Assembly (NCBI GenBank): GCA_002364555.1
Contig: DEYM01000111.1
Location: forward strand, 1-28,306
Source of the DNA: Phycisphaerales bacterium UBA3158
Lineage (GTDB): Bacteria; Planctomycetota; Phycisphaerae; Phycisphaerales; SM1A02
DNA: 28,306 nucleotides
Direction: 5' to 3'
The notes under the pieces were generated by a model. The model was not told where the DNA came from. It was given only the letters and a program-made list of their open reading frames with translations, and made no database searches. Position numbers and translations under genes: made by a program. Below are positions 1-7,894 of the stretch, piece by piece. Position 1 is the stretch's first letter. Each line of letters begins with the position of its first letter.

Positions 1-629
1 GCGGCAGGCTTGATGAGCATGCCGGCCACTTCAAGTGGAATCATCATCGGCATCAACGCCAGAGGAGCCCCGCCGGTCAGATGGGACAGATATCCCTTGA
101 CGCCCAGTGAACGGAAGCCCTGATACTGGATGGCCATGAAGGCGACACAGGCCAATCCAAGCGTGACACCCAGGTTGGCTGTCGCTGTTCCTCCGAAGAC
201 GGCCCAGACCTTCTGTCCTTCGACAGGAGGACCGACGGCATGCTGCACATCGAGGAATGGGATCAGACCCATCAAGTTGCAGGTCAGGATGAAGAAGAAG
301 AGCGAAAGCAGGAGAGGAGCGAATTTTCGCGTCTCTTCCTTGAGCGTTGGACGAATCGTGTTCTCCACGAGAAAGAGTGTGAAGACCTCCACCAGCTGGG
401 CGACTCGCCCCTTGGTGAGGTATCGATACATTCCTTCGCCTTCGTCGCCTGTCGAGATCGACTTGGCGGCACGAAGAAGAACAAGCAGTGCGATGATTGC
501 AGCCACAGTGAGTGTGACCACATGGATCGTGAATGTTTCCCCGGCAAAGATCACGGTGTCTTCAAGACCTGTAATCGGTCTGTCCAGCACGTGATGGGTC
601 GGGTTGGATGAAGCCAGAAACGGAAGCAT
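1..629 (-). CDS. atpB: F0F1 ATP synthase subunit a (AtpB), 3' part cut by window edge
   Basis: Subunit a forms the proton (or sodium) half-channels of the membrane-embedded F0 part of ATP synthase. The reading frame starts at ATG 627-629 and stays open to base 1, giving about 209 residues without a stop. Visible features are a hydrophobic segment near residues 35-55, a second near 105-125 containing LLLSLFFFILTCNLMGLIP, a third near 150-168, and the motif PLEVAGMLIKP at the truncated end, which matches the family's conserved P-[FL]-E-V...I-[KR]-P stretch preceding the essential arginine helix (that helix lies outside the window). It sits 22 bases downstream of an AtpI-like gene and atpZ, the usual order at the head of an atp operon. 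The Shine-Dalgarno is weak. Identification is firm; the exact start is less so. Confidence 0.9.
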   Translation of the reverse strand, partial: MLPFLASSNPTHHVLDRPITGLEDTVIFAGETFTIHVVTLTVAAIIALLVLLRAAKSISTGDEGEGMYRYLTKGRVAQLVEVFTLFLVENTIRPTLKEETRKFAPLLLSLFFFILTCNLMGLIPFLDVQHAVGPPVEGQKVWAVFGGTATANLGVTLGLACVAFMAIQYQGFRSLGVKGYLSHLTGGAPLALMPMMIPLEVAGMLIKPA

Positions 630-651
630 GGTCTGTGTAATTCCGGGGAAA

Positions 652-1104
652 CTAGCTGTTTGTCGTAGTCGTCTTGACGGGTGACAAACTGGTTAGGAAA
701 CGGGCAATAACGACGGTCTCAAGTACCAGGATCGTTGCGATGGGGAGGAAAGCGGAAATCACCATTGCTTTCGGGGCCATCAGAGCCGCGGAGTATAGCA
801 ATAGCGACAGTCCGGTGATGAGTATCAGGCGGACCAGAGATGAACCCAGAAGGATCATCGCCCAGGTTCCGACTGCTCTTGGGGTCCAGGGGGTGATCGC
901 GAGAGTGCAGGCAACTGCCACACAGATGACCAGAGCGATTTCCAGAAGTCCCGGAAGTATCAGATCTGGCCCAAATCCGCCGATAATAAGGCCTAGTACC
1001 CATAATCCAGCGGCAACCGCTCCGGCAAGAACCTGTCCAATGACGATTTTTTTGGTCGGGAGGGGGGTTACTGGCTGATGAGCAGTGGCTGTGGATGTAT
1101 TCAT
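652..1104 (-). CDS. AtpI-like four-helix membrane protein of the ATP synthase operon
   Basis: A 150-residue integral membrane protein starting at ATG 1104 (MNTSTATAHQ). A longer frame back to 1281 exists but overlaps atpZ heavily and is not used. Four hydrophobic segments are visible at about residues 19-42, 48-70, 78-104 and 107-130, with short polar ends. Its position between atpZ and atpB, and the ATGA overlap (1101-1104) with the atpZ stop, match the ATP synthase I-chain/AtpI family, which is thought to assist c-ring assembly or magnesium supply to F0. Sequence similarity in this family is low, so the assignment rests on size, topology and location. Translation is probably coupled to atpZ. 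Confidence 0.7.
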   Translation of the reverse strand: MNTSTATAHQPVTPLPTKKIVIGQVLAGAVAAGLWVLGLIIGGFGPDLILPGLLEIALVICVAVACTLAITPWTPRAVGTWAMILLGSSLVRLILITGLSLLLYSAALMAPKAMVISAFLPIATILVLETVVIARFLTSLSPVKTTTTNS

Positions 1105-1397
1105 GGCTTGTTTTCCAAACGTGATTCCTTCCTTATAGAGGAAGATTTGTGCTGGTTGGTGAGCCTTCGGCTCTCCTTCAAGGCACTGCGAACGAAGCTG
1201 GTAATCCCAACAGCGATGCCAACAAGCCCCCCGATGAGCAGAAAAATCCGATCCGTGCCGAAATACCAGTCCACACCCCATCCAATCAGGGTGGCCGCGG
1301 CCACTTCGGAGACAGACTGCCAGATCAGGCTGGCTGCCCGCATGGAATGGCCAATGTCTGGCTGGGTCCCGGGGGGCATTGGGCGGGGTGATGGCAT
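1101..1397 (-). CDS. atpZ: AtpZ/AtpI-family ATP synthase accessory protein
   Basis: A 98-residue protein with two transmembrane helices: residues about 31-46 (VSEVAAATLIGWGVDWYFG) and 50-66 (FLLIGGLVGIAVGITSF). The spacing and the G-x-x-x-D-x-x-x-G-T-x-x-x-x-x-x-x-G turn between helices fit the AtpZ family (putative F0F1-ATPase subunit), proposed to act with AtpI in ion supply or c-ring assembly. It is the first gene of the atp operon here and overlaps the next gene by ATGA. The start at 1397 is preceded by GGAG 11 bases upstream; a later in-frame ATG at 1379 lacks any ribosome binding site. It diverges from nuoI across a 107-base gap that must hold both promoters. Confidence 0.8.
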   Translation of the reverse strand: MPSPRPMPPGTQPDIGHSMRAASLIWQSVSEVAAATLIGWGVDWYFGTDRIFLLIGGLVGIAVGITSFVRSALKESRRLTNQHKSSSIRKESRLENKP

Positions 1398-1504
1398 TGG
1401 TGATTCGGCTCCGGCTGAATTCGGGAACGGTTACAGCCTAACGAGGCGGGAAGATTGACGCGAAATGTTCGCAGACGGTGTTGAAGGAGCTAATATGAAG
1501 CATC

Positions 1505-2062
1505 ATGTCCTCCTCAGAACACAAATTCATAGATGTCAATCCCAAGGCCTTCAACTCGGCCGAACGCCTCTTTCTGCCCGCTGTCTTCAAGGGCCTGGGA
1601 ACGACCCTCCGGCATTGCCTTGGAAACATGGGCCGTGATGGCAAGAACAAGAAGAACATCCATGTCGTCCAGTATCCCGAGGAGAAGCGTGACGATCGTG
1701 ATGTGCTCGAAGGGGGTCAGTACAAGAAGACCTTTCGAGGCGTCCATCGGTTGAATCGCGACGAGGATGGACGAGTCCGATGCGTGGCATGCTTCATGTG
1801 CGCGACGGCCTGTCCGGCCAACTGCATTCACATCGTCGGCGAGGAATCCCCTTGGGAGGATCGTGAGAAGTATCCCAAGCAGTTCGATATCGACGAGCTC
1901 AGATGCATCTTCTGCGGAATGTGTGAAGAGGCATGCCCAGTGGATGCAATCGAATTGACACCTCGATACGAGGTGGTCGGACTCACTCGGAACGAGATGG
2001 TCTTCGACAAGGCCAAGCTTCTCGAGGTCTATGATCAGACGGTCGATGAAAAGCCCATGTGA
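1505..2062 (+). CDS. nuoI: NADH-quinone oxidoreductase subunit I (NuoI), stand-alone
   Basis: NuoI carries iron-sulfur clusters N6a and N6b that pass electrons toward the quinone in respiratory complex I. The 185-residue protein has two 4Fe-4S motifs: C93-x2-C96-x2-C99-x3-C103-P and C134-x2-C137-x2-C140-x3-C144-P. The N-terminal segment (FLPAVFKGLGTTLRH) matches the amphipathic membrane-associated helix of NuoI. No other nuo gene is adjacent, so the complex I genes must be split or located elsewhere. ATG 1505 is the first start after an in-frame stop at 1496-1498. Its best Shine-Dalgarno (AAGGAG, 1484-1489) is 15 bases away, unusually far, and fits an out-of-frame ATG at 1495 better. It converges with trkH, 8 bases apart. 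Confidence 0.93.
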   Translation: MSSSEHKFIDVNPKAFNSAERLFLPAVFKGLGTTLRHCLGNMGRDGKNKKNIHVVQYPEEKRDDRDVLEGGQYKKTFRGVHRLNRDEDGRVRCVACFMCATACPANCIHIVGEESPWEDREKYPKQFDIDELRCIFCGMCEEACPVDAIELTPRYEVVGLTRNEMVFDKAKLLEVYDQTVDEKPM

Positions 2063-2070
2063 TCAACGGA

Positions 2071-3663
2071 TCAGCGGCCCGTCCAGAATCGTGGCTGGAA
2101 GAGTGCGAAGACCGCGAACAGCTCGAGTCTTCCGACCAGCATCAGAAAACACATGAACAGCTTGCTGCCGTCTGAGAACCAAGCATAATCCTCGATGGCG
2201 CCCACCTGATTCAAGCCTGGCCCAACCGTGCAGAGCGTCGCCAGACTGGCAGTCGCGGACGTCACGAATCCACATTGGTCCTGCTCGAGAATCTGGATGA
2301 TGATCGCACCCAGGGCGAACAGCAGCACGATTGTGAACGTGTAGGTCACGGCGCCGATCATCTGTTCGGGCTCCAATGCCTGCTTGGAAATCCGAATGGG
2401 ACGAACGACGGCCGGATTGGTGACGCGGGTGAGCTGATGCCAGATGACACGTAGCGTGATCCATATCCGAACGACCTTGATGCCGCCCGCGGTCGACCCG
2501 GCGCAGCCGCCTATGAACATGACGGCGATGATCACCGACTTGGCCACGAATGGCCACACGTTGTAATCGACCGTGGTGAAGCCGGTGGTGCTCTGCTGGG
2601 AAACGACCGTGAAAACACCTTCCAAAGTGGCGTTTCCGGCCGTTATGGTTGCCTGTGTGTCGTCGATGTAGAACATCGTGCCGCCATTGACCAGAAGGCT
2701 GGCTACCACGATGCCGCATCCGATGAAGAGGATTGAAAGGTAGACGCGAAGTTCGGTGTCAGCCCAGAGCTTCTTCCATTGACGACGCATGATCATGTGA
2801 AGCACGCCGAAGTTCGTGCCCGCGAGCACCATGAAGACGATGACGATTATCTGGATTCCAACCGTCTCGGGACCTGCCATGCTTCGGCCTCGAGTCGAGA
2901 AACCACCTGTCGCAAGAGTCGTGAAGGTGTGACAGAAGGAATCGAACACGCCCATGCCGGCAATCAGCAGACAGATGACCTGCAGTGCGGTCAGGACCAG
3001 ATACATCGTCCAGAGTCGTCTGGCCGTATCTCTCATCGTCGGCCTGACGCCCTCGGCATCGGGCCCGGGCGCCTCGAAGCGAAACATCCGCTTGGCAGTA
3101 ACACCCGTGTTGGGAAGCAGCGCGACGAGCAGGACGAGAATGCCCAGACCACCAAGCCACTGTGAAAGCGATCTCCAGAAGAGAAGGGTCGACGGAAGCG
3201 CCTCGATGTCGAGCAGTACCGTGGCGCCGGTGGTGCTCAGTCCGCTCATCGACTCGAAGTAGCAGTCGATGAGTGATCGGAAGGGATGATTGGCCGGGGA
3301 TGCATCGTCGATGTGGGCCCAGAACAGATAGGGGAGTGCCACGAACACGGCCCCGACGATCCAGGAAGCCGAGACGAGCAGCAGGGCGTCGCGTCTACCG
3401 AGCCGCTGACCGGATTCGACTCCTTCGACCTGCCCTCTGATCAAGGTACGACGGATGTCCCTGGGCCCCAGAGTGAGCAACCAGGTGGTCAGTCCGATGA
3501 TCAGGGCACAGCCACTGCTCAGAAGCAGCGCCTTTTCGGCGTAGTCCTCATCGAGTCCCTCTTCAAATGGAACCAGAAGAGCCCATCCCCCGATAGCCAG
3601 GAGAATGAGACCCATGAGTGTGATGACCTTGCTGAGTTGTCCCAGGACTACTCTTGAATTCAT
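2071..3663 (-). CDS. trkH: Trk potassium uptake membrane subunit TrkH
   Basis: A 530-residue polytopic inner-membrane protein of the TrkH/KtrB/HKT superfamily, which takes up potassium through a pore built from four M-P-M repeats. The pore-loop signatures are visible in order: STTGATVL near residue 145, TTGGFSTRG near 250, STTGFTTVD near 360, and TSATASLATLCTVGPG near 468. A glycine-rich FIGGCAGSTAGGIKVVR stretch follows the third loop, as is typical in TrkH. It lies 7 bases downstream of trkA on the same strand, so the two are surely co-transcribed and form one transporter with its nucleotide-binding regulatory subunit. ATG 3663 is used; its ribosome binding site is weak, consistent with coupling to trkA. 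Confidence 0.95.
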   Translation of the reverse strand: MNSRVVLGQLSKVITLMGLILLAIGGWALLVPFEEGLDEDYAEKALLLSSGCALIIGLTTWLLTLGPRDIRRTLIRGQVEGVESGQRLGRRDALLLVSASWIVGAVFVALPYLFWAHIDDASPANHPFRSLIDCYFESMSGLSTTGATVLLDIEALPSTLLFWRSLSQWLGGLGILVLLVALLPNTGVTAKRMFRFEAPGPDAEGVRPTMRDTARRLWTMYLVLTALQVICLLIAGMGVFDSFCHTFTTLATGGFSTRGRSMAGPETVGIQIIVIVFMVLAGTNFGVLHMIMRRQWKKLWADTELRVYLSILFIGCGIVVASLLVNGGTMFYIDDTQATITAGNATLEGVFTVVSQQSTTGFTTVDYNVWPFVAKSVIIAVMFIGGCAGSTAGGIKVVRIWITLRVIWHQLTRVTNPAVVRPIRISKQALEPEQMIGAVTYTFTIVLLFALGAIIIQILEQDQCGFVTSATASLATLCTVGPGLNQVGAIEDYAWFSDGSKLFMCFLMLVGRLELFAVFALFQPRFWTGR

Positions 3664-3670
3664 AGTTCAA

Positions 3671-5017
3671 TCATCCCGCATCGAAGATCTTGCGGAGTTG
3701 TTTTTCCTGCCCTTTTTCGCAGGCCACCAGTATGTGTCTTCCAGCGGTCAGCACATCATCGGCTACGGGCACATGTCCCTGTTCTGATTCATCCTCGACG
3801 ACAGCGACGATGAGATTCATGTCGGGTTTGATCTGGCGAAGACTCTGATCAGCCAGTGTGGATTTCTTGCCTATGCGTATTCGAACCAGTTCGAGCCCTG
3901 ACGAGTCCTCTCCGAGGGCTGCGACTCTCTCGAACGGTGAATTCGATATGAAGTGAATGATGTCCTCCATGGCGGAGGTCCAGGGATTGAATGCCTTGGT
4001 CACACCGAGTTGTTCAAGAAGCGGTTCAAGTTGACCCCGGTGGGTCATCGTGAGAATCATGGGAATACCCGCTTTTCGTGCAATGGCGCTGCCCAGCATG
4101 TTCTCATCGTCATCACCCATGGCCAGGAAGGCGTCCATCTTGTCGAGTCCCTGATCCTCGAAGATCGATGGTGCGGTCAGGTCCGCATTGATGACGGTGA
4201 CCCAATCGAGCTTTTCGGCCAGTTCGGTCGAGCGTTCCGGATCCGCTTCGAACAGATGGATTATCGAGGAGCGGTTCCTGAGCGATCTGCACAGCCAGAC
4301 CGAAGCAGCTGAACCTCCGAAGACGGCGATCTTGAGCTGTCGACCGTGATGGGCGGTGAAGACCCCGTCGAGATCGTCGAAGTGATCGACATCGACCACG
4401 ACGGTGACGCGATCCCCGATCTTGAATCGGGTATCGGCTGTCGGCAATCTCCATTTGTCATCCCGGCAGATGGCGACCACGCGTGACGCCTTGGGCATGG
4501 AGATGTCCCGTAGCTTCATGCCTGTTGCCGAGCCCTTTGCATCCACCGGAAACGCCTGTATTTCAACGGTTCCTCGGGCTACTCGCGATACGGCCAGCGC
4601 TGCTGGATTGGCCAGTCGCGCAGCCATCGCTCTGGCCGTCGCCCGGTCCGGAGAGAAGAGTCTGTCAACCGAGAACAAGGTTGCGTAGTCCATCGATTCG
4701 CTGCCGAGGTAGAGGGAATGATCCACTCTTGCGAGTGTTCTTCCGGCGCCCAGGGAAGCCGCCACGGTTGTACAGACGAGGTTGACTTCGTCGATTCCGG
4801 TAACGGCAATGACGGCATCGGCCTGAGCTGCACCGGCTGCTCGAAGAGATTGTGCAGAGCTGGCGACTCCATTGAGCGTTCTGATATCGAGGTGCTCCTC
4901 CAGATAGCTCAACCGCTTGGCATCCGTATCGATGACCGTCACGTTGTCACCGCGTTTGGCGAGGACTTCAGCAGCCTCCGAGCCGATCTCACCACCGCCG
5001 CAGATAATTATGTCCAT
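3671..5017 (-). CDS. trkA: Trk potassium uptake regulatory subunit TrkA
   Basis: A 448-residue cytoplasmic protein that binds NAD(H) or ATP and gates the TrkH channel. It has the full double arrangement RCK_N-RCK_C-RCK_N-RCK_C. The first Rossmann fold starts at the N-terminus (IIICGGGEIG, followed by the acidic strand-end VIDTD). The second begins near residue 228 (KIAVFGGSAAS, then LFEADPER). It is the first gene of the trkA-trkH operon. The start ATG at 5015-5017 is followed directly by the glycine-rich loop and preceded by AGAGG at 11 bases. The 228-base divergent gap upstream must hold its promoter. Assignment is secure. Confidence 0.95.
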   Translation of the reverse strand: MDIIICGGGEIGSEAAEVLAKRGDNVTVIDTDAKRLSYLEEHLDIRTLNGVASSAQSLRAAGAAQADAVIAVTGIDEVNLVCTTVAASLGAGRTLARVDHSLYLGSESMDYATLFSVDRLFSPDRATARAMAARLANPAALAVSRVARGTVEIQAFPVDAKGSATGMKLRDISMPKASRVVAICRDDKWRLPTADTRFKIGDRVTVVVDVDHFDDLDGVFTAHHGRQLKIAVFGGSAASVWLCRSLRNRSSIIHLFEADPERSTELAEKLDWVTVINADLTAPSIFEDQGLDKMDAFLAMGDDDENMLGSAIARKAGIPMILTMTHRGQLEPLLEQLGVTKAFNPWTSAMEDIIHFISNSPFERVAALGEDSSGLELVRIRIGKKSTLADQSLRQIKPDMNLIVAVVEDESEQGHVPVADDVLTAGRHILVACEKGQEKQLRKIFDAG

Positions 5018-5245
5018 GGAGATGTTCGCCTCTTTGTGATCGTCGGAATACTCATCTCTGTCGAGGCACCAGTCTACTCAAATGACAATTCGAACCCGTG
5101 TTGAGTCCGGGCATTCGATGTTGTCTCAGATCAACACTGTTCATTTTAGACATCGTCTTGTGGGGTGTTGCTGCCCCGTGAAGCGGCTTCATGGCCTTGG
5201 CGCGGTATTTGTATGTCTTAAGGCAGCTTGGAAGGGAGACTAGTC
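5018..5245. promoter_or_regulatory. Divergent intergenic region between trkA and a lipoprotein gene
   Basis: This 228-base gap must contain promoters for trkA (minus) and for the lipoprotein gene (plus). I could not pick a convincing -35/-10 pair. One small inverted repeat is seen at 5162-5177 (GGGG, 8-base loop, CCCC). No open frame here looks coding. Confidence 0.4.
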
Positions 5246-5629
5246 ATGAATGGTAAGCCAATGAGACATCTGGGCCTAGTAATGAAGAGTGGCGGTGTGG
5301 GGGTCCTGGTATGTCTGTTCTCTGGTTGCAGCAGCCCCGAGTCGATTGCCCGTGCTCCACGGAAGATGGACCAGGCGGTGCCCACCTCCTCGCTGGTCAT
5401 GCCCTCTGCCCGGACTCTGGAGGTCCTTGGTCCGCAGGGGCTCATATCCGATGAAATGCATGTGATGAATACACGCAAGGACATGCTCCTGGGAGCGGAT
5501 CTGCCGCCAGTGGCCGTACCGGTCAACTTGTCCCAGGTCTATATTCGTGACCAGCAGTGGATTTTGAATGGTCGACCGTGGGAAAACTACATGCAGACGA
5601 CGAGATCACTCCAGCTGAAAAGCCGGTAG
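5246..5629 (+). CDS. Small predicted lipoprotein of unknown function
   Basis: A 127-residue protein with an N-terminal signal sequence (positively charged MNGKPMRHLG, hydrophobic VGVLVCLF, then the lipobox-like FSGC at about residues 24-27), so it is probably exported, lipidated on Cys27 and membrane anchored. The rest is polar, with no domain I recognise. The start chosen is ATG 5246, because GGAAGGGAG lies 8 bases upstream; the in-frame TTG at 5228 overlaps that ribosome binding site. It lies upstream of an HU-like gene with a 272-base gap, so it may be a single-gene unit. The lipobox has Phe at -3, where Leu is usual, which lowers certainty about lipidation slightly. Confidence 0.75.
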   Translation: MNGKPMRHLGLVMKSGGVGVLVCLFSGCSSPESIARAPRKMDQAVPTSSLVMPSARTLEVLGPQGLISDEMHVMNTRKDMLLGADLPPVAVPVNLSQVYIRDQQWILNGRPWENYMQTTRSLQLKSR

Positions 5630-5655
5630 AGCCATAAGGGGAGAAATTTCAGCTG
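5612..5655 (+). terminator. Possible hairpin terminator at the end of the lipoprotein gene
   Basis: CAGCTGAAA (5612-5620) and TTTCAGCTG (5647-5655) form a perfect 9-base inverted repeat with a 26-base loop that includes the stop codon. It is followed by a loosely T-rich stretch (TTTGCCTGATTTT). The long loop and broken T run make this only a candidate. Confidence 0.35.
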
Positions 5656-5734
5656 TTTGCCTGATTTTGGTGTCTCCAGTGGCCTTGACGGCCTGTCCTC
5701 AGATCTCCATACTGGAAACGTGGAGTTTCCTGGG

Positions 5735-5776
5735 GGGAAATGAATCAGATGGGGTCCTTGGACCAGACTCATTCCC
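5735..5776. repeat. Long imperfect inverted repeat upstream of the HU-like gene
   Basis: An inner perfect stem GGTCC (5753-5757)/GGACC (5760-5764) with a 2-base loop is enclosed by an outer imperfect stem, GGGAAATGAATC (5735-5746) against GACTCATTCCC (5766-5776), with one bulge and one mismatch. No T tract follows, so it is not an obvious terminator. It could be a leader structure, an operator, or part of a small RNA. The surrounding 5630-5901 gap (272 bases) has no coding frame I trust. Confidence 0.4.
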
Positions 5777-5901
5777 TTGGGCATTTCACTTGTTGAACTG
5801 ATTGGCTTCCGACGGACTAGTCCAGAGGAAACTTTGATCACAGTTCAGGGGAATTACGGCTGTCTTCTGGCAGCTGCTCAAATCTTGGGAGAGGCATGGT
5901 C

Positions 5902-6216
5902 ATGAATGAAGCTGAGAAGACAACCACCACCAAGAAAGACCTCATTGACCGCATCGCCGAGGAAACGAACCAGAAACGCACCGTCGTGAAGATGACTGTG
6001 CAGAGTTTCCTCGACAACGTCATCAAGGAACTTGGGGACGGTCGCCGTCTCGAGTTTCGTGACTTCGGTGTCTTCGAGATACGAGAGCGAGCCGCAAGAG
6101 TCGCTCAGAACCCCAGAACACTGGAACGTGTGCCGGTCCCGGCCAAGAAGACAGTCAAGTTCAAGATCGGTCGTCTGATGCGTGAAGCACTCGACACGGT
6201 CGAACTGGAATCCTAG
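5902..6216 (+). CDS. HU/IHF-family DNA-bending protein
   Basis: A 104-residue nucleoid-associated protein. It follows the HU/IHF fold: an N-terminal helix pair (TKKDLIDRIAEETNQ...VVKMTVQSFLDNVIKEL), then the beta segment RRLEFRDFGVFEIRERAARVAQNP, and the arm with the proline-containing tip (RNP-like QNPRTLE), ending VKFKIGRLMREAL. It bends DNA as a dimer, supporting nucleoid structure, replication or recombination. ATG 5902 is chosen because GGGAGAGG (5887-5894) then has a 7-base spacing; ATG 5896 would leave only one base. Short extra acidic and threonine-rich residues precede the core. It precedes dnaB, but a 209-base gap suggests separate promoters. Whether it is HU or IHF cannot be decided here. 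Confidence 0.92.
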   Translation: MNEAEKTTTTKKDLIDRIAEETNQKRTVVKMTVQSFLDNVIKELGDGRRLEFRDFGVFEIRERAARVAQNPRTLERVPVPAKKTVKFKIGRLMREALDTVELES

Positions 6217-6425
6217 ATCCCAGCCCTTCATCCCAATCCTGGTAGCGGATCCATGCCATCCGAACGCCGTGATTCTGTCCACAACTCACCAAGGTCCGAA
6301 ATGTGCCTGTGTGGTTCGGGGTGGCCGTGGATATCCTCCATCAGTTCGCCCTGGCGAAAACTTCAACTGAGTACTCGTATTGAATGTCAGGGTGTGTATT
6401 GTGGAGAGAGCTCCCAACCGGAGCA

Positions 6426-7877
6426 ATGGTCAATCGCGTGAGCAGAATTCAAGAACATAAGAAGGTTTCAGGTAAGGAACACCAGTCGTTCGGCTCATTG
6501 CTGGACAAGGGGCCGCCTGTCGCCATTGAAGCCGAGGCAAGTCTGCTTGGCTCGATCCTCATCGATCCTGAAGTCTGTGGAGAAGTGCTCCAGATCGTCC
6601 GCTCACCGGAGGATTTCTTTCGCCAGCAGCATGGCGAGGTCTATCGAGTCATCTGCGAGCTCTATGACCGTCACAACACCTTGGACATCGTTCAGCTTCA
6701 GCAGCTTCTGAAGGACAGAGACGCTCTGAAGCCCATTGGCGGAGTGGATTTCCTGGTCGAGCTTGCCGAATGCGTGCCGGATGCGGCCAGTGCCATGCAC
6801 TACGCTCGACTGGTTCGCGAGAAGGCGATGATCCGACAGTTGATCGGCGCTGCTGGGGAGATTCTTCGCGATGCCCATGATCGGCCCGAATCAGCCTCCG
6901 CGCTTCTGGATGATGCGGAGCGAAAGATCTTCAGGATTGCCGAGCAGTCTGAAAGTCGGCAGATACTCGGGTTGGCGGAACTGATCACCGAGGCCATTCA
7001 ACTCATCGAACAACAGGAAGGCCAGTCCCTCACGGGAACGGCCTCCGGGTACACCGATCTGGATGAGATGACCGGCGGCATGCAGCCCGGCGAGCTGCTG
7101 ATCCTGGCGGCCAGACCATCCATGGGCAAGACCGCTCTGGCATTGAACATCGCGGAGAACATCGCCATCCGCAGTGAACCCGTCGGCATGTTCAGTCTTG
7201 AGATGTCGTCAAATCAGATCGTCCAACGTCTTCTTTCCGCACGAAGTGGTGTCAGCGGTCGAAATCTTCGACGCAATGCGCTGAAGGATCGTGATTTCCA
7301 GGCACTGTTCGCGGCTTGCGATGAACTCCGAAACGCTCCGATCTACATCGACGATACGCCGGGACTCACGCTCATGCAGCTGAGAGCCAAGGCTCGTCGA
7401 ATGAAGCAGAAGTACGACATCAAGGCATTGTTCATCGACTATCTCCAGCTCATGACCAGTGGAAACAGATCGGAATCCCGCCAGCAGGAGGTTTCCGAAT
7501 TGAGTCGAGGCGTCAAGGCGCTTGCCAGGGAACTCAGCATCCCGATCATCGCATTGAGTCAGTTGAATCGCGCCGCCGAGCAGAGGGAAGGTCATCGTCC
7601 ACGGATGAGCGACCTCCGGGAATCTGGTTCGATCGAACAGGATGCCGACGTCGTGATGATGTTGCACCGCGAGGAATACTTCCATCGCGATGAGGAATGG
7701 ATCGAAGCCAATCCCGACAAGAAGGGGCTTGCCGAACTGATCCTCACCAAACAGCGAAATGGACCGACCGGTACCGTGAAGCTGGCCTGGAACGATTCGA
7801 CAACGAGATTCCGGGACTACTCCCACAGGCCTGAACCATCGGGGATGGTGGAGGGTGGATCAGATCTGCCGATCTGA
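6426..7877 (+). CDS. dnaB: Replicative DNA helicase DnaB
   Basis: The hexameric helicase that unwinds the fork at the chromosome. With ATG 6426 the protein has 483 residues, near the usual DnaB length, and has no intein. The N-terminal primase-interaction domain covers about residues 30-130 (PVAIEAEASLLGSIL...), followed by a linker and a RecA-like ATPase with Walker A ARPSMGKT (about 229-236), Walker B ALFIDYLQLM (about 334-343), the switch ALSQLNRAAEQR, and the SDLRESGSIEQDADVV stretch. The start is uncertain: an in-frame ATG at 6384 would add an unlikely MSGCVLWRELPTGA, and GTG 6438 is also possible; GGAGAGAG at 6403-6410 is the nearest purine-rich tract. It converges with the exchanger gene, 17 bases apart. 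Confidence 0.95.
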   Translation: MVNRVSRIQEHKKVSGKEHQSFGSLLDKGPPVAIEAEASLLGSILIDPEVCGEVLQIVRSPEDFFRQQHGEVYRVICELYDRHNTLDIVQLQQLLKDRDALKPIGGVDFLVELAECVPDAASAMHYARLVREKAMIRQLIGAAGEILRDAHDRPESASALLDDAERKIFRIAEQSESRQILGLAELITEAIQLIEQQEGQSLTGTASGYTDLDEMTGGMQPGELLILAARPSMGKTALALNIAENIAIRSEPVGMFSLEMSSNQIVQRLLSARSGVSGRNLRRNALKDRDFQALFAACDELRNAPIYIDDTPGLTLMQLRAKARRMKQKYDIKALFIDYLQLMTSGNRSESRQQEVSELSRGVKALARELSIPIIALSQLNRAAEQREGHRPRMSDLRESGSIEQDADVVMMLHREEYFHRDEEWIEANPDKKGLAELILTKQRNGPTGTVKLAWNDSTTRFRDYSHRPEPSGMVEGGSDLPI

Positions 7878-7894
7878 TTCCGTGACTCGCTGAT

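Noticed and set aside
2060..2073. Inverted repeat TGATC-AACG-GATCA between nuoI and trkH as a terminator
   Set aside because: It is made mostly of the two convergent stop codons, only 5 bases long, with no T tract.
6274..6286. Possible DnaA box (TGTCCACAA) near dnaB
   Set aside because: Single, imperfect match to TTATCCACA with no cluster and no AT-rich region, so no origin is claimed.
6253..6441. 62-codon frame with several cysteines upstream of dnaB
   Set aside because: No ribosome binding site, overlaps the dnaB start region and no recognisable motif.
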